9,973 nucleotides of DNA from an uncultured Pseudomonadota bacterium (GTDB lineage: Bacteria; Pseudomonadota; Gammaproteobacteria; Burkholderiales; Methylophilaceae), in assembly GCA_903854305.1 (NCBI GenBank), contig CAINWC010000107.1, positions 1-9,973 on the forward strand, given 5' to 3'. Every line of letters starts with the position of its first letter. Position 1 is the stretch's first letter. Shown here piece after piece: positions 1-5,950 of the stretch. The notes beneath the pieces are model-generated. The model did no database searches. It was given only the letters and a program-made list of their open reading frames with translations, and was not told the origin of the DNA. A program made the position numbers and the translations under genes.

Positions 1-86
1 ATCTGATGCCTCTCATTTAACTTCCTTTTAGTGATTTCAGACATTATCAACTGTCTACTAAATCGGGGGAAGTCCAATTAAATGCA
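1..86 (+). other. Upstream coding remnant of the GGDEF gene, frame interrupted
   Basis: All three + frames contain a stop here (TGA 4-6, TAA 18-20, TAG 29-31). Reading from position 2 gives SDASHLTSF before the TAG at 29-31. Reading from 21 in the frame of the downstream gene gives a peptide that joins directly to it. Removing one T from the run at 26-29 fuses the two into one open frame through to 653. The segment therefore looks like coding sequence broken by a single-base indel, either a real mutation or a sequencing error. The GGDEF signature itself would lie left of the window. Confidence 0.5.
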
Positions 87-653
87 GTGACGACCTGTCT
101 CGTCGGCATCAGCATCGGCATTGCCATCTATCCTGACAATGGCTCTGAGATAGATATGTTGATGAATGCAGCAGATAGCGCGATGTATGACAGTAAAGTA
201 GCGGGTAAAAATACTTATACCTTTTCAACCCTGCAAAACGAAGCTGCGTCAAATGCACCCTGGATAAGCTTAGATGCAATCCCGCAACTCGGTGTGGCAA
301 TCATAGACGAGCAGCATCACGATGTCGTCAGCATGTTGAATGTGATGAATGATGCCATAAAACACAAAGAGCCTACTGAACGGTTAACACAATTACTGGA
401 TGAGTTAATCCGCCTCACTGATGAACACTTTAAGACTGAAGAGCGGTTAATGTGTGAATATGGCTACCTTGGTGAGATTGAGCATAAAAACATACATGAG
501 CATTTACTGCATGAAGTCAATTACCTAAATACACAGTTTATGCAAGGCGGGGAGTTGGTGTTTCTACAAAAGTTAAAAGACTGGTTTGCTATCCACATTA
601 CAAGTTCAGATAAGCCATTAGCTGATTTTATTCTGCAAGAAGATGCCAAGTAA
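87..653 (+). CDS. C-terminal part of a GGDEF (diguanylate cyclase-type) protein fused to bacteriohemerythrin
   Basis: The frame opens after a stop at 18-20, and the first usable start is GTG at 87; the true gene probably begins left of the window. Residues 1-47 match the end of a GGDEF domain: the SIGIAIYPDNG segment, then AADSAMYDSKVAGKN, the usual ADxAMYxAKxxGxN closing helix. Residues 59-183 are a bacteriohemerythrin domain with all seven expected di-iron ligands and the correct spacing: H77 (DEQH), H114 and E118 (HFKTEE), H133 and H137 (HKNIH), H170 and D175. Hemerythrin domains bind O2 at a non-heme di-iron site, so an intact protein would plausibly make cyclic di-GMP in response to oxygen or redox state. 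No transmembrane segment is visible in this part. Because the catalytic half is out of view and the frame is broken upstream, the gene may be a pseudogene expressing at most a free hemerythrin-like fragment. Assignment of the two domains is secure; functionality is not. Confidence 0.8.
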   Translation: MTTCLVGISIGIAIYPDNGSEIDMLMNAADSAMYDSKVAGKNTYTFSTLQNEAASNAPWISLDAIPQLGVAIIDEQHHDVVSMLNVMNDAIKHKEPTERLTQLLDELIRLTDEHFKTEERLMCEYGYLGEIEHKNIHEHLLHEVNYLNTQFMQGGELVFLQKLKDWFAIHITSSDKPLADFILQEDAK

Positions 654-665
654 ATGCTTGGTATC
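642..665 (+). terminator. Stem-loop spanning the stop codon of the hemerythrin gene
   Basis: GATGCCAAG (642-650) pairs over nine positions with CTTGGTATC (657-665), with one G-U wobble and a six-base loop. The TAA stop codon (651-653) lies in the loop. No clear U-tract follows, so this may be a weak or Rho-assisted terminator, or a 3'-end protecting hairpin, rather than a classical intrinsic terminator. Confidence 0.4.
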
Positions 666-924
666 CATTATCACATCAACATGTATGGAAGGCTCGCTTA
701 GGGGATCTTTTCAGTCACAAAATTAGGATATCAAACGTCTCCAAAGCGTCGCAACTTGCCCTATGATAGCTAAATTGGCCTGCCACAAAGCTGCTGTTAA
801 AAATGTGCATAGCCTAAATGGATGGTAAGTTCCCATGCGAATCACTGGTAAGTTGGTATGATCATATGCAAATGAGAGTCTGGCGGCTAGAAAATATGAA
901 TAGTGCAATAAATAGTCCTGTTAT
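666..924. other. Non-coding region upstream of ppk1
   Basis: No convincing gene is seen. Short open frames here lack ribosome-binding sites and recognisable content. Small structures are present: a 9-bp direct repeat TGGTAAGTT at 823-831 and 846-854, and a 10-bp palindrome TATGATCATA at 857-866. Neither can be assigned a function. The right end leads into the candidate Pho box. Confidence 0.5.
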
Positions 925-953
925 TTTTCATCAAATGGTCATCAATTTGTCAC
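925..953 (+). promoter_or_regulatory. Candidate Pho box (three 11-bp-spaced heptamers) upstream of ppk1
   Basis: Three heptamers resembling the PhoB half-site CTGTCAT/C occur at exact 11-bp spacing: TTTTCAT (925-931), TGGTCAT (936-942) and TTGTCAC (947-953). They match the half-site at 5, 5 and 6 of 7 positions and are separated by the AT-rich tetramers CAAA and CAAT. This 7+4 architecture is typical of PhoB sites. The last repeat ends 10 bp before a possible -10 element, the spacing expected when PhoB replaces a -35 box. ppk is a known Pho-regulon gene in several proteobacteria. The match was judged by eye. Confidence 0.6.
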
Positions 954-963
954 AATTGGCGCA

Positions 964-969
964 TAACAT
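964..969 (+). promoter_or_regulatory. Possible -10 element of the ppk1 promoter
   Basis: TAACAT matches the sigma-70 -10 consensus at four of six positions and lies 10 bp after the last Pho heptamer. No good -35 box is seen, as expected for an activator-dependent promoter. Transcription would begin at about 975-977, inside or after the upstream ATG at 973. This favours translation from the ATG at 997. Confidence 0.4.
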
Positions 970-996
970 CAAATGCAAATTAAAAAAGAAAAGTCT

Positions 997-3078
997 ATGC
1001 GTTTAACTTTCCCGCCTTTGAAACTACTTAACCGTGACACCAGTATTTTGGCCTTTAACGCACGCGTATTGAGTCTTGCGCAAAATCCAGACTATCCGCT
1101 ACTTGAGCGTTTACGTTTTCTTTGTATTGTCTCGTCAAATTTAGATGAATTTTTTGAAGTTCGCGCTGCGCCGCATGTCGATGCCATGCGTGACGATCAG
1201 CAACAAAGTGATATTAATGTGCAAAGTTATCAAATGATTTCTGAAGTTGCACATGCGCTGGTTGAGAAGCAATACGAAATCTTTAATACAGAGTTAATGC
1301 CTGCGCTTGCCGCACAAGGCGTACATTTAGTGTCGCACGGTGATCGTACTCCTGAGCAGCGACGTTGGGTGGCGCGATATTTTGAAACAAATGTCCGTCC
1401 GTTACTGGTGCCCGTTGCGCTAGATCCATCACATCCTTTTCCGCAAGCCGCTAACAAATCGCTTAATTTTATCGTTTCACTGAGCGGCCACGACGCGTTT
1501 GGCCGTAGCAATAATATTGCGATTGTGCGCGTGCCACGGGCATTACCTCGCTTAATTAAATTACCAAAGAACCTGAGCGATAAACAACAGAAATTTGTGT
1601 CGTTATCGAGTGTAATTCGCTCCCATTTAGCCAGTTTATTTGCCGGGCGAGAAGTGCTTAGTTTCTCTCAATTCAGGGTGACACGTCACTCTGATTTAGC
1701 TGTGGACGAGGACGATGTTAAGAATCTGCGTACAGCTTTGCGCAAAGGACTGGTGCAGCGTAACTTTGGTGATGCGGTTCGCTTAGAAGTGTCGCATGCT
1801 TGCGATGAAAAACTTGCTAAATTTTTATTACAGCAGTTCGATTTACCAAAACAGTCACTTTATCGTGTCAATGGTCTTGTGAATTTGGCGCGCTTGATGC
1901 AATTAGCTGACTTGGCTGATGGTAATCATCTTAAATTCAAGCCTTTTGAGCCTAAAGTCAGTCAGCAATTAGTGCCGAACCAATCTTTTTTTACGCAACT
2001 AAAACAGCGTGATATTTTAATTCATCAGCCTTACGAGAGCTTTGAATCTGTCATCGATTTTTTACGTGAAGCGGTGAATGACCCTGATGTATTATCAATT
2101 CAGCAGACTATTTACCGCACAGGCTCTGACCCGCGGATGTTGAAATTACTACAAGAAGCGGTGCGACGTGGTAAAGAGGTGATGGCGGTAGTTGAGCTTA
2201 AAGCAAGGTTCGATGAAGAAGCTAATATCAATTGGGCTGAAGATTTAGAGTCTGTCGGCGCGCAAGTGGTGTATGGCATTGTGGGATTGAAAACGCATGC
2301 AAAAATGTTGCTGGTGATGCGCCGTGAAGGTGCTAGCCTAAAATATTATGGTCACGTTTCTACGGGTAATTACAATCCTAGAACAGCGCGTATGTATACC
2401 GATGTCAGTATGCTCACGGCTGATACACAGATTACCCGCGATATGGAGCATTTATTCAGGCACATTGCCAGCCAGGTTAAATTGCCACGCATGCAAAAGT
2501 TGTTGGTTGCACCATTTAATTTGCATCGACAAATGATCGCTAAAATTAGAAGCGCAGAGCTTGCTGCTAAGGTTGGTAAGCCAGCAAAAATAATCTTAAA
2601 AATGAATGCGCTTACTGATGAAGCTTTAGTGCTTGCTTTAGTTAAGGCTGGCAGGGCTGGCGTTGAGGTTGATTTAATTCTTCGTGGTGCGTGCATATTG
2701 CCTGTTGATGCGCCGGGCTTGGACGGTCGCATTCGTGTACGTTCGATTATTGGACGTTTGCTAGAGCATTCCCGCATCTTTTATTTCAAAATAGATAATG
2801 TTGAAAATATGTGGCTTGCCAGTGCCGATTGGATGAACAGAAACATGATGCGCCGCGTTGAAATTGCGTGGCCGATTATTGATGAGAAGAATCGTGCGCG
2901 TATTTTGCAAGAATGCTGCCAAATGAGTTTGGACGATAATCAAGATGCCTGGCTGCTGACTGTAGATGGCGTTTACGTGCCATGTATACAGCGCTTACCT
3001 ACGTCTAAGGTTAAAGGCGCTGATCGAGTACAAGCCTTTAGTGCGCAACAGTACCTTATCCAAAAATATGCTGATTAA
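997..3078 (+). CDS. ppk1: Polyphosphate kinase (PPK1)
   Basis: PPK1 reversibly transfers the gamma-phosphate of ATP to inorganic polyphosphate. Counting from Met at 997 the protein has 693 residues, against 688 in E. coli. Family landmarks align almost one-to-one with E. coli: SSNLDEF near residue 48 in the N-terminal domain, R374 (YR) and R404 (ARFDEE) as magnesium/phosphate contacts, the autophosphorylated histidine H434 in GLKTHAK, and H591 in LLEHSR. The 157-residue gap between the two histidines equals that in E. coli H435/H592. HVSTGNYNP, typical of the C1 domain, is also present. An in-frame ATG at 973 would add eight residues. I prefer 997 because the probable transcription start lies near 975-977 and a purine-rich AAAAGAAAAG (984-993) precedes it, although neither start has a strong Shine-Dalgarno. 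sixA follows after 19 bp, so the two are probably co-transcribed. A candidate Pho box upstream suggests phosphate control. No key residue is missing. Confidence 0.97.
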   Translation: MRLTFPPLKLLNRDTSILAFNARVLSLAQNPDYPLLERLRFLCIVSSNLDEFFEVRAAPHVDAMRDDQQQSDINVQSYQMISEVAHALVEKQYEIFNTELMPALAAQGVHLVSHGDRTPEQRRWVARYFETNVRPLLVPVALDPSHPFPQAANKSLNFIVSLSGHDAFGRSNNIAIVRVPRALPRLIKLPKNLSDKQQKFVSLSSVIRSHLASLFAGREVLSFSQFRVTRHSDLAVDEDDVKNLRTALRKGLVQRNFGDAVRLEVSHACDEKLAKFLLQQFDLPKQSLYRVNGLVNLARLMQLADLADGNHLKFKPFEPKVSQQLVPNQSFFTQLKQRDILIHQPYESFESVIDFLREAVNDPDVLSIQQTIYRTGSDPRMLKLLQEAVRRGKEVMAVVELKARFDEEANINWAEDLESVGAQVVYGIVGLKTHAKMLLVMRREGASLKYYGHVSTGNYNPRTARMYTDVSMLTADTQITRDMEHLFRHIASQVKLPRMQKLLVAPFNLHRQMIAKIRSAELAAKVGKPAKIILKMNALTDEALVLALVKAGRAGVEVDLILRGACILPVDAPGLDGRIRVRSIIGRLLEHSRIFYFKIDNVENMWLASADWMNRNMMRRVEIAWPIIDEKNRARILQECCQMSLDDNQDAWLLTVDGVYVPCIQRLPTSKVKGADRVQAFSAQQYLIQKYAD

Positions 3079-3097
3079 ACGACAGGGGTAGAAATTT

Positions 3098-3595
3098 ATG
3101 GCAAATCTAATTCTATGGCGACACGCAGAAGCTGAAGTGCAAAGCGAGAGCGGGGTAGATGCAGATAGAGCATTAACCAAGCATGGCCGTAAAGATGCCG
3201 CTAAGATGGCTGAATGGCTTAATCAGTATTTACCAAAAAATACTGAGATACTATGCAGCCCTGCAAGACGCTGTTTAGAAACGGCTGCGGCTTTGCAGCA
3301 ACTCAATAAAACTAAAGCTAAGCGCGAAGTGAAAATAGTTGATTTTTTGAGTATAGATAGCTCAGTGAATGAGATTGCCAAGCAAGTGAGTAACGACGAT
3401 ACAAGTAAAACGATTTTGATTATTGGGCATCAACCCAATTTGGGTTTATTGATTGCTAAGCTACTCGGCATGAAAGACAGCGCGTTGGTCGTGAAAAAAG
3501 GCGCAGTGTGGTGGCTGCGCCAGCGCTATTTACCTAATTTGGCTGGAGGGGCAACGCAAACTTATTTATATACGGTGCAACATCCAGCTTTATAG
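3098..3595 (+). CDS. sixA: SixA-type phosphohistidine phosphatase
   Basis: This 165-residue protein belongs to the histidine phosphatase (RHG) superfamily and has the short, single-domain length of SixA (about 160 residues). The catalytic RHA motif is at the extreme N-terminus (R8, H9), after a first strand LILW. SPARRCLETA gives the phosphate-binding arginine (R57 or R58), and the second conserved histidine is H111 in IIGHQPN. SixA in E. coli removes phosphate from histidine on phosphotransfer proteins such as ArcB or NPr; the target here is unknown. A clear ribosome-binding site, AGGGG at 3084-3088, sits 9 nt before the ATG. The gene begins 19 bp after the ppk1 stop, implying one transcript and co-regulation with polyphosphate synthesis. 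The enzyme is cytoplasmic, with no signal peptide or membrane segment. Confidence 0.9.
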   Translation: MANLILWRHAEAEVQSESGVDADRALTKHGRKDAAKMAEWLNQYLPKNTEILCSPARRCLETAAALQQLNKTKAKREVKIVDFLSIDSSVNEIAKQVSNDDTSKTILIIGHQPNLGLLIAKLLGMKDSALVVKKGAVWWLRQRYLPNLAGGATQTYLYTVQHPAL

Positions 3596-3612
3596 TTAGA
3601 CGTGTAGTCTAA
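3596..3612. repeat. Short inverted repeat between the convergent sixA and H1-like genes
   Basis: TTAGAC (3596-3601) and GTCTAA (3607-3612) form a perfect 6-bp stem with a 5-base loop immediately after the sixA stop codon. It may help end transcription in this 41-bp convergent gap. The stem is AT-rich and no T-run follows on either strand, so a classical terminator is not supported. Confidence 0.3.
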
Positions 3613-3636
3613 ACTAGCAAATAAATCTATTTCGGT

Positions 3637-4110
3637 TTACTTTTTATTGGGTCTACCAGTTTTAATCGTAGGCACTTTAATCATCGCGGCTTTTAAAGCT
3701 GCATCAGTCATTGCAGTGAGTTGCATGATGCCCGCGCGTAATAATTCACTTTTTTTCGCAGGCTTACCAAGTTTAATTAAACGCTCTTTTAATACGGCTA
3801 ATTGGGCGTATTCAACTTTAGGCATCGTGAAGCTATCACGCTCCATTTTTAATTTAGGCGCTTTTTCTACTTTAGCTGGCTTAGCTTTTACGGCAACAGC
3901 TTTAACTGCTTTTTTTGGTGCTGATTTAGTTAAGACTGCTGCACTTGCAGGTTTGGTAATGGCAGGTTTAGCTGCAATAGCTGACTTTGTGACTACTGCT
4001 TTAGTTGCTGGTTTAGTGGCAGCGGGCTTGCTTACTACAGCCTTGGCTGGCACAGCGGCTTTAGCTGGCGCAGCTAATGCGGCAGCTTGTACTGGATTGA
4101 TTTTTGACAT
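3637..4110 (-). CDS. Histone H1-like protein: A/K/P-rich tail plus ribbon-helix-helix-like C-terminal domain
   Basis: This 157-residue, very basic protein has two parts. Residues 1-88 are low-complexity, almost only Ala, Lys, Pro, Val, Ser and Thr, with repeated PAKA, SKPA and TKPA units like histone H1 tails and the AlgP/PhaF C-termini. Residues 89-157 are ordinary sequence. A strand-like DSFTMP is followed by a helix (EYAQLAVLKERLIKLG), a turn, and KKSELLRAGIMQL, a layout that resembles ribbon-helix-helix DNA-binding proteins; the chain ends in KTGRPNKK. The start is supported by an AAGGAG Shine-Dalgarno (complement of 4117-4122), 6 nt before the ATG. The gene lies 80 bp downstream of ppx on the same strand and converges on sixA, so it sits inside the polyphosphate cluster. 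A near-perfect palindrome just upstream suggests separate control. The likely role is DNA binding or nucleoid organisation, perhaps linked to polyphosphate. The coding call is strong; the RHH assignment is by eye and the function is inferred. Confidence 0.85.
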   Translation of the reverse strand: MSKINPVQAAALAAPAKAAVPAKAVVSKPAATKPATKAVVTKSAIAAKPAITKPASAAVLTKSAPKKAVKAVAVKAKPAKVEKAPKLKMERDSFTMPKVEYAQLAVLKERLIKLGKPAKKSELLRAGIMQLTAMTDAALKAAMIKVPTIKTGRPNKK

Positions 4111-4122
4111 AAGAAACTCCTT

Positions 4123-4155
4123 AATAAACGGTGTAAACAGTTTATACCGTTTATT
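4123..4155. promoter_or_regulatory. 33-bp near-perfect palindrome before the H1-like gene
   Basis: The left arm AATAAACGGTGTAAA (4123-4137) and right arm TTTATACCGTTTATT (4141-4155) are complementary at 14 of 15 positions around a 3-base centre, CAG. On the - strand the palindrome ends exactly where the AAGGAG ribosome-binding site begins, and it contains a TATAAA that could serve as a -10 (complement of 4141-4146). It could be an operator for a dimeric regulator, possibly the RHH-like gene product itself, or a 5'-leader hairpin beside the ribosome-binding site. The T-rich sequence following it on the + strand is not a proper terminator tract. Confidence 0.6.
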
Positions 4156-4190
4156 TTAAATTGCAATACTGTTTTTTATGATTTATTACG

Positions 4191-5723
4191 TTAAGAAACA
4201 GTCACATCGAACAGCCAAATGGTTTTTTGCCAAACCAGTTTTTCTTCACCTAGTAAGTAATACGATTGTGGATATTTTTCAGGCCACGACTTTGGTAGCG
4301 ATAACTGAATGGTATTGTGATGATAATGTAACTGAATACCGCGTAAGTTTGGCATGATGCGGGCATGGCATAAAATTACGGCTAAGCGTAAACATGCAAG
4401 TTGCATGACTAAGATGCGGTTAGAAAAATCGGCTTCTAAGCGCTTTAATTTTCCTCTGTGGCCTAGGATTAATAAGCTTAAGCAATGGAGTTCACTTTGT
4501 GCAAAGCCTTGCGGCTCAGCGTGTTCAAGTATGTAGGCACCGTGTAAATTTACATCAATAGGGGAAACCATGCCACCAACTTCATGCAATAAGCTCGCCC
4601 AATGTAATTTACGTGCGTGTGCTTGTTGCTCACCTGGTGCAAATTGAATATCTTCACTTATTTTTTCAAATAATTTTCCAGCAACTTCTGCCACGGTAGC
4701 TGCGTGTGTTTCATCAACATCAAACTTGCGTGCTAAGCGCTGTACTGAGGCATTTCTTAAATCGACCATTTCATGATCACGCGCCAGCATGTCGTACAGC
4801 AAACCGTGTCTTAGCGCGCCTTTTGCAACATTCAATGTTTCAATTTTTAAGAAATCAAATGCGCCCAGCATGATGGATAAACCACCCGCAATCACGGCTT
4901 TACGTTCTTCTTTTAGTCCAAGTAAGCGTAATTTGTCGGTATGTTTGGCACGTAATAACTCGTCGCGCAGCCATATCAGGCCTTCTTTTGTGATGGTATC
5001 TACTGGTCTGCCGTATTGTACTAAAACATCGGCGATTGCGCCTACGGTGCCAGATGCGCCATAAGCCACATCCCAATGTTTATGGCTAAAATTAACACCT
5101 AAAGTATCAAAAATAGATTCAGCGGCAATCTCGGCGCGAGTAAACGCATTTTCAGTTAAATCGCCTGTACCAAAATGTTTAAGTGACCAGGCAACCGAGC
5201 CCACATGTAAAGAGGCCGTATGCTGCGAGGTAAACCCTTGACCTAGAATGAACTCGGTAGAGCGTCCGCCAATGTCTATTACCAAGCGTCGCTCATTAGA
5301 TTGCGGCAAAAACCGACTCACACCTTGATAAATTAGTCGTGCTTCTTCAACGCCAGAAATTACTTCCACATCAAAGCCCAGCGCTTTTTTAGCAAGTTTG
5401 ATAAATACGTCGCGATTGTTTGCTTCGCGTAAGGTTTGTGTCGCTACTGCACGTACATGGGAAGCCTCAAACCCTTGTAAACGTTCACCGAACCTCGCTA
5501 GGCAACGTAGGCCACGTTCAATTGCTTCAGATGTTAAATTGCGATCTTCATCTAAATCACCGCCTTGTCTAACGGCTTCTTTCAAATATTCAACACGCTG
5601 AATATGACCGCTATCCAAGCGGCCAATTTCAAGTCTGAAACTGTTAGAACCTAAGTCAATTGCGGCTAGTAAAGCTTTATCTACTGGGTTTTTACTAGTG
5701 GTGTTTGTGTCGTATTCCATCAT
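4191..5723 (-). CDS. ppx: Exopolyphosphatase (Ppx/GppA family)
   Basis: Ppx/GppA enzymes remove terminal phosphates from polyphosphate, and some also hydrolyse pppGpp. The protein is 510 residues, close to E. coli Ppx (513). It has the ASKHA-fold landmarks in order: phosphate-1 loop AAIDLGSNSFRLEIG (20-34), AVATQTLREANN (92-103), the catalytic-glutamate region ISGVEEARLIYQGV with E126/E127, phosphate-2 loop VIDIGGRSTEFILG (148-161), and YGASGTVGAIAD (221-232). The C-terminal half includes the HD-like helical region, with LLHEVGG near 378-384 and LILGHRGKL near 418-426. The loop reads DIGGRST where E. coli has DIGGGST, probably a lineage variant rather than a defect. The start is one of two adjacent ATGs (5721-5723 or the next codon), with no strong ribosome-binding site. 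It is divergent from htpG and opposes ppk1-sixA. Length and its placement near ppk1 favour Ppx over GppA, but sequence alone does not settle substrate preference. Confidence 0.93.
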   Translation of the reverse strand: MMEYDTNTTSKNPVDKALLAAIDLGSNSFRLEIGRLDSGHIQRVEYLKEAVRQGGDLDEDRNLTSEAIERGLRCLARFGERLQGFEASHVRAVATQTLREANNRDVFIKLAKKALGFDVEVISGVEEARLIYQGVSRFLPQSNERRLVIDIGGRSTEFILGQGFTSQHTASLHVGSVAWSLKHFGTGDLTENAFTRAEIAAESIFDTLGVNFSHKHWDVAYGASGTVGAIADVLVQYGRPVDTITKEGLIWLRDELLRAKHTDKLRLLGLKEERKAVIAGGLSIMLGAFDFLKIETLNVAKGALRHGLLYDMLARDHEMVDLRNASVQRLARKFDVDETHAATVAEVAGKLFEKISEDIQFAPGEQQAHARKLHWASLLHEVGGMVSPIDVNLHGAYILEHAEPQGFAQSELHCLSLLILGHRGKLKRLEADFSNRILVMQLACLRLAVILCHARIMPNLRGIQLHYHHNTIQLSLPKSWPEKYPQSYYLLGEEKLVWQKTIWLFDVTVS

Positions 5724-5758
5724 TTTTTGTGCGCACTTTTAACTGTTGCTTTTGAGTA

Positions 5759-5775
5759 AAACAATAATATTGTTT
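5759..5775. repeat. AT-rich inverted repeat in the ppx leader region
   Basis: AAACAAT (5759-5765) and ATTGTTT (5769-5775) are perfect 7-bp arms around AAT. If ppx transcription starts from the TATAAT at 5784-5789 (- strand), this repeat covers the first transcribed bases. That is compatible with an operator or a small leader hairpin. No protein can be named. Confidence 0.35.
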
Positions 5776-5783
5776 ATTCTGTA

Positions 5784-5789
5784 ATTATA
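5784..5789 (-). promoter_or_regulatory. Probable -10 element of the ppx promoter
   Basis: On the - strand this reads TATAAT, a perfect sigma-70 -10 hexamer, about 60 bp before the ppx start codon. No good -35 sits at 17 bp; TTGCTT is found only with a 19-bp spacer. Between these elements lies TTTTTCATCAAA (complement of 5799-5810), the same 12-mer found in the ppk1 promoter region. The weak -35 suggests help from an activator. Confidence 0.5.
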
Positions 5790-5829
5790 GTTTGAAACTT
5801 TGATGAAAAAGCAAAAATAAAGTGAAACG

Positions 5830-5857
5830 TTGCACTAAGATTATTCATTTATAAAAT
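5830..5857 (+). promoter_or_regulatory. Possible housekeeping promoter upstream of htpG
   Basis: TTGCAC (5830-5835) and TAAAAT (5852-5857) are separated by 16 bp and point towards htpG. The -10 matches at five of six positions but the -35 at only three of six. In such AT-rich DNA a chance match is likely, so this is only a secondary candidate beside the heat-shock promoter. Confidence 0.2.
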
Positions 5858-5886
5858 CGTATTTGTATTCTATTTTTAAGCGATCA

Positions 5887-5915
5887 CTTGAAAGTTCGAT
5901 GCTTAAGCCACATTA
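5887..5915 (+). promoter_or_regulatory. Sigma-32 (RpoH) heat-shock promoter of htpG
   Basis: CTTGAAA (5887-5893) matches the full RpoH -35 consensus. After 14 bp, CCACATTA (5908-5915) matches the -10 consensus CCCCATNT at five of seven defined positions. Predicted transcription starts about 5922, some 30 bp before the htpG ATG. htpG is a classical heat-shock gene, which supports the reading. Confidence 0.8.
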
Positions 5916-5950
5916 ACATTAAGTGTTTACAATTAACTCAGGATTTTAAT

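Noticed and set aside
818..1006. 62-codon + strand ORF ahead of ppk1
   Set aside because: It overlaps the Pho-box region and the ppk1 start in another frame, has no ribosome-binding site and no recognisable sequence.
2370..2777. 135-codon - strand ORF
   Set aside because: It lies wholly inside ppk1, which has strong family matches in the opposite strand.
3596..3612. Bidirectional intrinsic terminator between sixA and the H1-like gene
   Set aside because: The 6-bp stem lacks GC content and a T-run; it was kept only as an inverted repeat.
3647..4159. 170-codon + strand ORF rich in Ala, Gly and Leu
   Set aside because: It is the antisense shadow of the repetitive H1-like gene. It starts at TTG without a ribosome-binding site, and the apparent hydrophobic segments come from complementing Lys/Ala codons.
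4168..4202. ACTGTTT/AAACAGT inverted repeat as a ppx terminator
   Set aside because: A 7-bp AT-rich stem with a 21-base loop and no U-tract on the ppx side is too weak to call.
4191..5723. GppA (pppGpp phosphatase) as the first choice for the - strand gene
   Set aside because: The family overlaps and cannot be fully excluded, but the 510-residue length and the placement near ppk1 favour Ppx.
5888..5950. N-terminal extension of htpG from TTG
   Set aside because: This stretch is the sigma-32 promoter and leader; ATG 5951 has a proper ribosome-binding site and fits HtpG length.
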